Part shown: one piece after another, positions 1-6,003 of the stretch
Layout of the letters: every line of letters starts with the position of its first letter
Position numbering within the stretch: position 1 is the first letter of the stretch
Assembly (NCBI GenBank): GCA_049289035.1
Contig: JBAQIV010000075.1
Coordinates: 1-6,003, forward strand
Direction of reading: 5' to 3'
DNA length: 6,003 nt
Origin: JAPUDQ01 sp049289035
Lineage (GTDB): Bacteria > Patescibacteriota > Saccharimonadia > Saccharimonadales > Saccharimonadaceae
Notes under the pieces: model-generated
What the model was told of the DNA's origin: nothing
Database searches by the model: none
Seen by the model: only the letters and a program-made list of their open reading frames with translations
Made by a program: the position numbers and the translations under genes

Positions 1-407
1 ATGCTGCATGGATAATATTTTTCTTTGTACTATCACTTTTAGTTTTGCTTATTACACAAGGCCAACCCCTTGCAGAAAATCACGAAACATTGGCACACCC
101 AATCGCGAAATTACCGCTGCATATGCAACTTTTTCTCGCGGTGCTATGTGCACCGATCATCGAGGAGATAACCTATCGAGGTATACTGTTCAACGCTTTA
201 ATAAGACGTTATAAATTGTCGACAAGTATTATATTGTCCGCGCTTATATTCGCAATCATACATCTTGACCCAATGGTAATGCTCATAACTATACCCCTCA
301 GTATCTGGACGGTAATCATGTACAGGCGTCTTGGCAGTATCATACCGGGGATTATCCTCCATGCAAGCTGGAATCTTATCGTTACACTTATCAAGAATTA
401 CCAGTAA
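1..407 (+). CDS. CPBP-family intramembrane metalloprotease (CAAX protease/Abi-like), 5'-truncated by window edge
   Basis: The frame is open from the left edge (first full codon at base 3) to TAA at 405-407, giving about 134 residues of a longer protein whose start is outside the window. All three signature motifs of the CPBP (CAAX prenyl protease and bacteriocin-processing) family are visible: EExxxR as EEITYR (bases 162-179), FxxxH as FAIIH (249-263) and HxxxN as HASWN (360-374). In the family, the glutamates and the two histidines form a metal-dependent active site inside the membrane. Hydrophobic stretches fit this: one at the left edge (WIIFFF...), one leading into the EE motif, one holding FxxxH, one in between, and one holding HxxxN. 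A TTG at base 45 could be read as a start, but it would cut into a membrane segment, so truncation by the window is the better reading. The substrate is unknown; relatives serve in bacteriocin immunity or peptide processing. It converges on the next gene with 22 bases between. Confidence 0.9.
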   Translation, partial: AAWIIFFFVLSLLVLLITQGQPLAENHETLAHPIAKLPLHMQLFLAVLCAPIIEEITYRGILFNALIRRYKLSTSIILSALIFAIIHLDPMVMLITIPLSIWTVIMYRRLGSIIPGIILHASWNLIVTLIKNYQ

Positions 408-429
408 AGCTCATTCTACTTAGACCATA

Positions 430-2049
430 TCATAACACTCGATTTATCTCTTCCAGTGTCGTTTCACCACGGAGAGCTTTCAGTATACCGTCTTGCATCA
501 TGGTGAGCATACCCTCTTCGCTGGCGGCTGATTCAACTGCTGCCACGTTGACATCTTTGATATCACCGCGGATGAACTTTTGGATACGCTCCGTCACGAG
601 AAGCTGCTCCATGATCATGATTCGCCCCTTGTAGCCAAATGGATTGCTGTCACTTTTCCCTGGTTTGTAGAGCTGGCAATTGTCAATATCGGGCGCATCC
701 ACACCGTCTGGTAAACGACCGAGATTATCGCGTAACCATGTTTTGGTTGTTTCATCTGGGTCGTAGGCTATCTTCGTCTCGTCATCGAGACGACGCACCA
801 AACGCTGGGCGATAACCATACGGATAGCATTGGCAAAAATTGGATTAGTACCAATCATATCGATCATACGAGCAAACGCCGCAGCCGCACTGGAAGCGTG
901 AAAGGTTGTGAGCACCAGATGACCCGTGATAGACGCTTGTATGGCCGTACGTGCCGTATCGACGTCGCGAATTTCACCGACCATGACTACATCAGGGTCA
1001 AGTCGCAGCACAGCACGTAGCTTGTCAGCAAAACTGTCGCCACCGGTGGTGTTAACTGGTATTTGGCTAATACCGTTTATGCTCATCTCGATAGGATCTT
1101 CGAGCGTCAATAGCTTGCGATCAGGCGTATTAAGCGCATTGAGTATGCTGTAGAGCGTAGTACTTTTGCCAGAACCCGTCGGACCGACCACCATGAGCAT
1201 GCCATGCGGGTGAGCAATCAGTTCTTCGAGGTTACTTTGTCGGTGCTCGTCTAGACCGAGCCGCTCAATCTTGAGTAGCTCTTCGTCGAAGTTAAATAGT
1301 CGTATAACTGCATCTTGACCATAGCCTGTCGGCACAGTTTCGATACGCATATTGAGCAGTCGGTCTGGCTTATCTTTTGAGGTATGTTGCATGTGGCCAC
1401 TTTGCGGCTCCTGTGAAGCCGTCGATATATTGGCACGTGACGCAATAGAAGCAAAAAGTATACGATATTTTTCAGGTGTCAGCTCGGCAATTGTATGCAG
1501 CGCACCGTCGACACGCATACGTACTCGTACGTTTTCACGTTGGCATTCCAGATGTATGTCACTGGCACCGAGGTCATCGGCTTGTTCGATGAGGTAGTCG
1601 ACGATATCGTCGGTTCGCACATTTTCAAACGTCTGCGATACTTTTTCTACTGTGTCGCTGTCACCTTCGGAAGCAATCGTGACGTCGTCGTAATGAACTT
1701 CTTTGGGCGGGTCGTAGCGCAACATGTACTCGCGAAAACCACTGAGGCTAATGAGAACAAACTCGACAACAGTCGACTTACCAGAAAAATCATTTTCGAT
1801 CGCTCGCATGACCGATTGTGGCGTGCTCGAGGTAATACCAAAAACTGCCGAATGCTGATCAGTACCCTCACGAAGCGGGATGACTTTTTGTTGGTACATC
1901 TGCGGGATCGTCAAACTTGTTGTTACCAGTGTCGCTGCTTCGGCCATGCCACGCGTATCAAGATATGACAAACCAAGTATTGCCGCCCGTTCACGCGTAC
2001 TATTTTCTTCTTGCTCGCGGAAGCGAGATTGTTGCTTGTCATCGTTCAT
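430..2049 (-). CDS. GspE/PilB-family type IV pilus (type II secretion-like) assembly ATPase
   Basis: This complete 539-residue protein is the cytoplasmic hexameric motor class that powers polymerisation of pilin or pseudopilin fibres. The N-terminal part (about 1-115) looks like a divergent T2SSE_N/MshEN domain (e.g. QKVIPLREG at 54-62). The N2 domain follows with the typical ASDIHLE at 162-168. The ATPase core has Walker A GPTGSGKST at 289-297, the Asp box TLEDPIE at 315-321 with E317, Walker B DPDVVMVGEIRD at 351-362 with E359, and the His box TGHLVLTTFHA at 375-385. AQRLVRRL at 414-421 and the C-terminal GETTLEEINRVL ending also match the family. Odd: the zinc-binding tetracysteine that usually follows QRLVRRL is missing; the only cysteines are C169 and C458, and an acidic segment (422-470) takes its place. 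The N2 domain separates it from retraction-type PilT, which lacks it. PilB and GspE cannot be told apart here because no other pilus gene is in view. The ATG at 2049 fits the promoter at 2057-2086; there is no ribosome binding site. Confidence 0.93.
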   Translation of the reverse strand: MNDDKQQSRFREQEENSTRERAAILGLSYLDTRGMAEAATLVTTSLTIPQMYQQKVIPLREGTDQHSAVFGITSSTPQSVMRAIENDFSGKSTVVEFVLISLSGFREYMLRYDPPKEVHYDDVTIASEGDSDTVEKVSQTFENVRTDDIVDYLIEQADDLGASDIHLECQRENVRVRMRVDGALHTIAELTPEKYRILFASIASRANISTASQEPQSGHMQHTSKDKPDRLLNMRIETVPTGYGQDAVIRLFNFDEELLKIERLGLDEHRQSNLEELIAHPHGMLMVVGPTGSGKSTTLYSILNALNTPDRKLLTLEDPIEMSINGISQIPVNTTGGDSFADKLRAVLRLDPDVVMVGEIRDVDTARTAIQASITGHLVLTTFHASSAAAAFARMIDMIGTNPIFANAIRMVIAQRLVRRLDDETKIAYDPDETTKTWLRDNLGRLPDGVDAPDIDNCQLYKPGKSDSNPFGYKGRIMIMEQLLVTERIQKFIRGDIKDVNVAAVESAASEEGMLTMMQDGILKALRGETTLEEINRVL

Positions 2050-2086
2050 TGGTTTTATTGTAGCAGAAAAGCGTAATCACTTTCAC
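2050..2086 (-). promoter_or_regulatory. Promoter of the pilus ATPase gene, predicted to give a leaderless mRNA
   Basis: Read on the minus strand, an extended -10 element TGC-TACAAT lies at 2065 to 2057 (5 of 6 matches to TATAAT plus the upstream TG). A weak -35, GTGAAA (4 of 6 to TTGACA), lies at 2086 to 2081 with an 18-base spacer. The -10 ends only 7 bases before the ATG at 2049, so transcription should begin at or within a base or so of the start codon. The bases just before the ATG (AAAACCA) hold no Shine-Dalgarno sequence, which agrees with a leaderless message. Seen: the boxes and spacing. Inferred: promoter activity and start site. Confidence 0.6.
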
Positions 2087-2087
2087 C

Positions 2088-2102
2088 TGGTATAGTAGCT
2101 AT
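2088..2102 (+). promoter_or_regulatory. Promoter of the SPOUT methyltransferase gene, predicted to give a leaderless mRNA
   Basis: An extended -10 element TGG-TATAGT lies at 2088-2096 (5 of 6 matches to TATAAT plus TG one base upstream). The ATG begins at 2103, 6 bases after the box, so the usual +1 falls on or next to the A of the start codon. No acceptable -35 is seen at 17 bases (AAAGCG at 2068-2073), as is often so for extended -10 promoters. No Shine-Dalgarno sequence precedes the gene. The element abuts the putative -35 of the divergent ATPase promoter (2081-2086), so RNA polymerase probably cannot occupy both at once. Confidence 0.6.
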
Positions 2103-2591
2103 ATGCGCTCAGTCATCGTCATCGCTCACAATATACGCTCCTGCCACAATGTTGGCAGTATCTTTCGGACCTGTGAAGGTTTTGGGGTTGAACAGATTAT
2201 ACTCAGCGGCTACACGCCGTATCCTCAGCTAGTGAACGATGTACGTCTGCCACATATTGCTCAGAAAATCACTGCACAAATTCATAAGACTGCACTGGGT
2301 GCAGAAACACTGGTGCCATTCTCGCAAACTAATCAAGTCGACTGGCAAGCCTTGCGTGACGCTGGCTACCGTATTGTTGCCCTTGAACAGTCACCTACGT
2401 CTATACTGCTGCCAAATTATGCACCGCCAGACAAAATAGCTTTGCTGCTCGGTGAAGAAGTTGACGGTGTAGCAGCCAACCTACTCGCCGAGTGTGATGA
2501 CGCGCTTGAAATACCGATGTTTGGGCGCAAGGAGTCGTTTAATGTCTCAATCGCGGCTGGGATTGCCTTGTATCATCTCCGTATGATGTAG
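2103..2591 (+). CDS. TrmH/SpoU-family (SPOUT) RNA 2'-O-methyltransferase
   Basis: This 162-residue protein matches the SpoU class of SPOUT enzymes, which use S-adenosylmethionine to methylate a ribose 2'-OH in tRNA or rRNA. Motif 1 is at residues 10-28, with N10, R12 (candidate catalytic Arg), N16, G18 and R22 in the expected order. Motif 2 is LLLGEEVDGV at 114-123. Motif 3 runs from 137 to 157 (IPMFGRKESFNVSIAAG...), with N147 and the closing Tyr. Motifs 2 and 3 form the trefoil knot and cofactor pocket. Length is near that of TrmL (about 157 residues), and there is no N-terminal RNA-binding extension as in RlmB-type enzymes, so it is essentially a bare catalytic domain that probably works as a dimer. 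The target cannot be assigned from the sequence: TrmH, TrmL and other SpoU types remain possible. The start ATG at 2103 lies directly after the extended -10 and places motif 1 at the extreme N-terminus, as in short SpoU proteins. Confidence 0.93.
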   Translation: MRSVIVIAHNIRSCHNVGSIFRTCEGFGVEQIILSGYTPYPQLVNDVRLPHIAQKITAQIHKTALGAETLVPFSQTNQVDWQALRDAGYRIVALEQSPTSILLPNYAPPDKIALLLGEEVDGVAANLLAECDDALEIPMFGRKESFNVSIAAGIALYHLRMM

Positions 2592-2604
2592 TATACTAAA
2601 TTTA
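2568..2604 (+). promoter_or_regulatory. Putative promoter of the CAP-domain protein gene
   Basis: A -10-like hexamer TATACT (5 of 6) at 2592-2597 starts directly after the TAG stop of the methyltransferase gene. A partial -35, TTGTAT (only TTG matches), lies at 2568-2573 inside that gene with an 18-base spacer. The start site would fall near 2604, leaving a leader of about 12 bases with no Shine-Dalgarno sequence (AAGATAGTGCTT before the ATG). A weaker alternative, TAAGAT at 2603-2608, ends 7 bases before the ATG and would make a leaderless mRNA as at the two neighbouring genes. Cotranscription with the methyltransferase is also possible. Confidence 0.4.
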
Positions 2605-2615
2605 AGATAGTGCTT

Positions 2616-3650
2616 ATGAAAAAACACACACACCATCTTCATTCGGTTAGGGTTATCCTCTTTGGCGTGTTGCTTATTGCCGTTGCGCTCGTACGCGTCA
2701 ATAGTCATGCCTTGCCGCGTGTCGCAACCAACACACACCCAAACCAGGCCGTCCTCGCCTATTCATCCTCGATTAGTCGCGCGGCACTCCTGGCTGAAAA
2801 TAATGCCTCAAGAGCGGCAAACGGGCTCGGCGCCATGACACTCAACTCCCAGCTTAATAACTCAGCTCAGGCCAAAGCCCAAAACATGGCCGACAATAAC
2901 TACTGGGCGCACGTTGCACCTGACGGTACGCAACCGTGGTATTTCTTTGAAGCCGCTGGCTATAGCTATCAAGGAGCAGGTGAAAATCTCGCCTATGGAT
3001 TTGATACATCGTTTGCTGTCAATCAAGGCTGGATGAACAGCCCGGGTCATAAAGCAAATATTCTGGGTGATTACGCCGATGTCGGTTTTGGTTTTGTCAA
3101 TGCACCCAACTTTCAGGGTGGTGAGTACACGATTGTTGTGGCGCATTACGGCAAACCGCTGTCATACACCGCACCAGCTAAGCCAGCGCCAACTGCCAGT
3201 AACACGGTACCCGCACCGGCACCGGCTCCCGTCGCGTCTGCACCAAAATCAAATACTACGCCAGCCCCCACTTCGGCACCGTCACCAGCCACTACTCCAG
3301 TAACAGCTCCCGAAACACCCGCAGCACCATCTACGCCCGCTCCAACCGAAAGCAAGGCATCAAAACCAAGTGAAAACCCCTCCACTCCAGCCCCAGTTGC
3401 AGTTGGGGCTGCCAAAAATGTCTCGGTATTTGAATCACTCAGTATCGGCAGTATCCCGCCCATGGCAGCCATCAGCCTCGGCGTTACTCTTGCGGTTGGT
3501 CTCGGTTATGCTCTGACGCATCGACGCCTCATGCAGCACGCTCTGGCCACCAGCGAGCATTTCGTCGTGGCTCACCCAACGTTTGACGCGCTCGCACTCA
3601 CGCTGGCCGTCGCACTTATATTGTCGTCAACGGTTGCACGGCTGCAGTAA
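2616..3650 (+). CDS. CAP-domain (SCP/YkwD-like) secreted or membrane-anchored protein with Pro-rich stalk and C-terminal hydrophobic hairpin
   Basis: This 344-residue cell-surface protein starts with a basic n-region (MKKHTHH) and a hydrophobic core (about 11-28); SHA before LPRV at 30-35 could be a signal peptidase I site, or the segment may stay as an anchor. The CAP domain spans about 53-180: YWAHVAPDG (H99), GEN at 122-124 (E123), WMNSPGHKANIL at 139-150 (H145), and the final strand VVAHYG at 174-179. H99, E123 and H145 fit the conserved cavity of bacterial CAP proteins, whose biochemical role is mostly unknown. A Pro/Ala/Thr/Ser stalk follows (185-265). Two hydrophobic segments (about 282-300 and 322-340) flank a basic loop (THRRLMQH); no LPXTG motif is seen. 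Inferred topology: CAP domain outside, loop inside, C-terminus outside. ATG at 2616 is preferred over an in-frame GTG at 2610 because it begins directly with MKK. A role in contact with a host cell is plausible but only inferred. Confidence 0.88.
   Translation: MKKHTHHLHSVRVILFGVLLIAVALVRVNSHALPRVATNTHPNQAVLAYSSSISRAALLAENNASRAANGLGAMTLNSQLNNSAQAKAQNMADNNYWAHVAPDGTQPWYFFEAAGYSYQGAGENLAYGFDTSFAVNQGWMNSPGHKANILGDYADVGFGFVNAPNFQGGEYTIVVAHYGKPLSYTAPAKPAPTASNTVPAPAPAPVASAPKSNTTPAPTSAPSPATTPVTAPETPAAPSTPAPTESKASKPSENPSTPAPVAVGAAKNVSVFESLSIGSIPPMAAISLGVTLAVGLGYALTHRRLMQHALATSEHFVVAHPTFDALALTLAVALILSSTVARLQ
3168..3410 (+). repeat. Low-complexity Pro/Ala/Thr/Ser stalk of the CAP protein
   Basis: Codons for residues 185-265 of the CAP protein are dominated by Pro, Ala, Thr and Ser, with short irregular repeats such as PAPAPA, TPAP and APSP. 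There is no exact tandem repeat unit. It looks like an extended, flexible spacer between the CAP domain and the membrane segments. The biased codons also hold other frames open: a Gly/Ala-rich frame on the opposite strand (3146-3472) is a by-product, not a gene. Confidence 0.75.
3389..3410. other. Perfect 7-bp inverted repeat inside the CAP gene
   Basis: AGCCCCA at 3389-3395 pairs exactly with TGGGGCT at 3404-3410 around an 8-base centre. In RNA, a G-U and a U-G pair could extend the stem and leave a UGCA loop. It lies at the end of the stalk coding region (PAPVAVGAA). No T-tract follows on either strand, so it is not a usual intrinsic terminator. It may be a chance product of Pro (CC-rich) codons next to Val/Gly codons. 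Confidence 0.5.
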
Positions 3651-3689
3651 GATTCGTCGGCTGTGCGTTGTTGAAATAATGCGACTCGG

Positions 3690-6003
3690 TTATTTTATCT
3701 TTATGCTTTCGCTACCAAGCAACTGACCAATTCGTTGTGCAAGCTCGGGTGACGGTTCGGCTCGAAACGGCAAACGTATGGCCGAATCTTTCTTTTCGCC
3801 AAGTACTAAGATGATCTCGCTTTGACCTGGGAAATCATTGAATATCTTTTTAAGCGCAAGTAGTGCTTGTTGATCATTTGGGTCCGACACCTTGACATAG
3901 ATTTTGCGCGGCGTTTCGTCAACTGGTACGTATTCGACATGTGGTATCGACGCGACCGGCTCAGTCGATGCGGCCGGCTTCTTTGGCCTGGGCACTTTCA
4001 TTTTTTTGCCGGTACTCTTATAGTCGTCAAGTTCTTGATTTGTCACAAAGGTAACTTCGTCGGCAATAATTTTTGCTGCGCCCAGTGACTTGCCCTCACG
4101 ATCTGTACTACTAATTTTACCGCTTACTTTGATGACAGCATCCTGTACCAGCTGCTCGCCAACTTCTTCAAATGTTTTTGGAAACACAATGACCTCGCCA
4201 GCGCCCGACTTGTCTTCGAGCGCAACAAATGCCATTTTACTACCGTTTTTTGTAAGAATAGTGCGCACACTCGAAATCACTCCTCCAACCACCACAGCCT
4301 TTTTGTCATGGTTTTCGGTGATCTCAGCAAGCGCAACGGTTTGCTCGGCAAAATAATCATCATACTTATCGAGCGGGTGTGCACTGAGGTAAAGCCCTAG
4401 CAGCTCGCGTTCCCACTGTAGCATTTCTCTTTCGTGATGCTGGGCCGGGGCTTGTTCGAGGGTTATATCTGGTATAGTGACAACATCGCCCATCCCACCA
4501 AATAAATCAGCTTGGTTACTCGCTGCATCACGCTGGACTTTACTAGCATAGCCGGTAATGGTGTCGAGGTTAAACAGCAGGTCAGAGCGCGTGCCGTAAC
4601 TGTCATACGCACCAGACTTGATGAGTGATTCCCAGGCGCGACGGTTAAATTTGCTGGTAGCAACACGACGAGCAAAGTCTCCAATACCCATAAATGGCCC
4701 ATCTTCATCGCGTGTTCGGATGAGTTCCTCAACCGCATTTTCACCGACACCCTTAACCGCAACCATGCCGAAACGAATCTCATTTTTACCTGGTACAACA
4801 GCAAATTCTTTGTAGCTGAGGTTGATGTCGGGCGGCAATACGCCAATCCCCATGTGTTTGCACTCCGCAATTTCAATCGCAAGTCGATCGATGTCATCGC
4901 GGTCACTGGTCATGAGCGCCGCCATAAACGCATCGGGGTAGTGAGCCTTGAGATATGCCGTCCAATAGGCGATGAGGGCGTAACACGCTGAGTGCGATTT
5001 GTTAAATGCGTAGTCGGCAAAACCTAGTATATCGCGCCAAATCTTTTCAACGGTTGCCCGAGGCACGCCATGCTCAATCGCTCCCTCGATAAATTTGTCG
5101 CCCATTTTTTTCATGACTTCGGGGATTTTTTTACCAATACCTTTACGCAGCGTATCGGCTTCACCACCAGTAAAGCCTGACATTTCTTTGCTCATCTGCA
5201 TGACTTGTTCTTGGTAGACAATGACGCCATAGGTCGATTGCAAAGCATTTTTAGTGAGCTCGTGTTCGTAGGTTACTTTCTCGAGTCCGTTTTTGCGCGC
5301 TACAAATGAATCGGTCAGTCCGGCACCGAGCGGGCCTGGTCGATACAGCGCACACATCGCAATGATATCGCTAAATTCAGTCGGCTTGAGGTCTTTGAGA
5401 TAACGTTTCATACCAGATGACTCCAGCTGAAATACTCCCGTGGTATCACCGCGCTGAAACAGTTCATAGGTCTTCGGGTCGTCCAGCGGAATTTCACTAA
5501 GGTTTATAGTGTCATGGTAGACTTTACGAATGATACGCAGTGCATTGTTGATAATCGTAAGGTTACTGAGACCCAAAAAATCCATCTTCAGGAGACCCAA
5601 GTCCTCAATAGGTCCCATAGGGTATTGAGTCGCCACAACGCCTTTTTGTGCCATTTCAAGCGGCGCATAGTTCACAATCGCTTCAGGGGCAATTACTACC
5701 CCGGCAGCATGCACCCCGTGACTACGAATTGTGCCCTCGAGCCGCATCGCGTAGTCAATGACGCGCGTCGCAGTTGGGTTGGTTTCGTATTCTTTTTTAA
5801 GGTCGGGGTCGGTTGTGATACATGTGCTGAGTGGTATATGACGCCCCTGTATCGGCGGCGGAATAAGCTTGGCAAGCTTGTCAGCTTCGGCATAGGGCAC
5901 TTGCAACACGCGCGCGACATCACGTACGGCTGCCCGGGCTGCCATCTTACCAAATGTCGTAATGTTCGCGACGCGTTCTTTGCCGTATTTTTCAACACAA
6001 TAC
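3690..6003 (-). CDS. dnaE: DNA polymerase III subunit alpha (DnaE), C-terminal part; 5' end beyond the window
   Basis: The frame is open from the right edge to TAA at 3690-3692, about 770 residues of a protein that is usually near 1,100-1,200. This is the replicative C-family polymerase subunit. Visible from the edge are the palm (EKYGKERVANITTFGKMAA, next to where the PDIDxDF aspartates should lie, just outside), the third catalytic Asp in KMDFLGL (GAT codon 5580-5582), fingers motifs such as YRPGPL, and FNKSHSACYALIAYWTAYLK. A helix-hairpin-helix (AVKGVGENAVEELI, about 4711-4752) and the beta-clamp-binding motif QADLF (4500-4514), equivalent to QADMF in E. coli, follow. An OB-fold domain (about 4160-4304) and a C-terminal domain complete it, after a basic, Pro-rich linker. 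The PHP domain is not in the window. The Met at 5945 is internal, not a start. It converges with the CAP gene, 39 bases between, and no frameshift or stop interrupts it. Confidence 0.97.
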   Translation of the reverse strand, partial: YCVEKYGKERVANITTFGKMAARAAVRDVARVLQVPYAEADKLAKLIPPPIQGRHIPLSTCITTDPDLKKEYETNPTATRVIDYAMRLEGTIRSHGVHAAGVVIAPEAIVNYAPLEMAQKGVVATQYPMGPIEDLGLLKMDFLGLSNLTIINNALRIIRKVYHDTINLSEIPLDDPKTYELFQRGDTTGVFQLESSGMKRYLKDLKPTEFSDIIAMCALYRPGPLGAGLTDSFVARKNGLEKVTYEHELTKNALQSTYGVIVYQEQVMQMSKEMSGFTGGEADTLRKGIGKKIPEVMKKMGDKFIEGAIEHGVPRATVEKIWRDILGFADYAFNKSHSACYALIAYWTAYLKAHYPDAFMAALMTSDRDDIDRLAIEIAECKHMGIGVLPPDINLSYKEFAVVPGKNEIRFGMVAVKGVGENAVEELIRTRDEDGPFMGIGDFARRVATSKFNRRAWESLIKSGAYDSYGTRSDLLFNLDTITGYASKVQRDAASNQADLFGGMGDVVTIPDITLEQAPAQHHEREMLQWERELLGLYLSAHPLDKYDDYFAEQTVALAEITENHDKKAVVVGGVISSVRTILTKNGSKMAFVALEDKSGAGEVIVFPKTFEEVGEQLVQDAVIKVSGKISSTDREGKSLGAAKIIADEVTFVTNQELDDYKSTGKKMKVPRPKKPAASTEPVASIPHVEYVPVDETPRKIYVKVSDPNDQQALLALKKIFNDFPGQSEIILVLGEKKDSAIRLPFRAEPSPELAQRIGQLLGSESIKIK

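Noticed and set aside
8..214. Short plus-strand frame starting with ATG at 8
   Set aside because: It overlaps the CPBP frame, which carries all three family motifs; this one has none.
430..432. Possible recoding of TGA as glycine (Gracilibacteria/SR1 code)
   Set aside because: TGA here ends the ATPase at the usual C-terminus of the family, and the other genes need no in-frame TGA.
1495..1968. Open frame of 157 codons on the plus strand opposite the pilus ATPase gene
   Set aside because: It lies entirely antisense to a well-supported gene, shows no recognisable domain, and is Cys/Arg/Phe-rich in the way shadow frames are.
2610..2615. GTG at 2610 as the start of the CAP protein
   Set aside because: The ATG two codons later gives a classic MKK signal-peptide start; neither has a ribosome binding site, so the ATG is simpler.
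3146..3472. Gly/Ala-rich open frame of 108 codons on the minus strand
   Set aside because: It is the reverse reading of the Pro/Ala/Thr stalk codons of the CAP protein; the composition explains it.
3651..3689. Weak hairpin GTCG...CGAC as a terminator between the CAP gene and dnaE
   Set aside because: Only four pairs around a loop of about 22 bases; too weak, and no G+C-rich stem with a T-run.
4471..4480. TATAGT-like hexamer inside dnaE
   Set aside because: It has no gene start downstream on the plus strand and lies in the coding sequence; chance match.
4463..4906. Minus-strand open frame of 147 codons in another frame of dnaE
   Set aside because: It overlaps the HhH, linker and clamp-binding region of dnaE, whose frame is clearly coding.

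Overview
The window reads as a piece of chromosome from a small-genome bacterium, most likely of the Candidate Phyla Radiation, and within it probably Candidatus Saccharibacteria (TM7). That is an inference from the look of the proteins: a PilB/GspE-type ATPase with an N-terminus that resembles Saccharibacteria homologues as I remember them and no zinc tetracysteine, short genes, tight packing, and start codons without Shine-Dalgarno sequences. The standard code fits: the ATPase gene ends with TGA at the natural C-terminus of the family, and no in-frame TGA is needed elsewhere, so the UGA-to-Gly code of Gracilibacteria/SR1 is not supported. Counted by hand, GC content is about 41% in the first 360 bases. 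It looks higher, near 50%, in the lines I sampled elsewhere.

Layout. Bases 1-407 (+) hold the 3' part of a CPBP-family (CAAX protease/bacteriocin-processing) membrane protease with all three signature motifs; its start lies off the left edge. It converges, with 22 bases between, on a complete type IV pilus/type II secretion assembly ATPase (430-2049, -). A 53-base gap holds back-to-back promoters for this ATPase and, divergently, for a complete small SPOUT (TrmH/SpoU) RNA methyltransferase (2103-2591, +). Next, 24 bases downstream on the same strand, is a secreted or membrane-bound CAP-domain (SCP/YkwD-like) protein with a Pro/Ala/Thr-rich stalk and a C-terminal pair of hydrophobic segments (2616-3650, +). 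It converges on the C-terminal two thirds of DNA polymerase III alpha subunit DnaE (3690-6003, -), whose N-terminus is off the right edge.

How the genes relate. There is no large operon: each gene seems to have its own promoter, or to share one with at most one neighbour. The set mixes core replication (DnaE) and RNA modification (SPOUT) with cell-surface functions (pilus motor, CAP protein, membrane protease), the usual mix for an epibiotic CPR genome. I see no mobile element, CRISPR array, tRNA, rRNA or clear intrinsic terminator. No previously undescribed system is evident. The best signals for follow-up are the overlapping divergent promoters that appear to make leaderless mRNAs (2050-2102), the pilus ATPase without its zinc-binding cysteines, and the anchoring architecture of the CAP protein.
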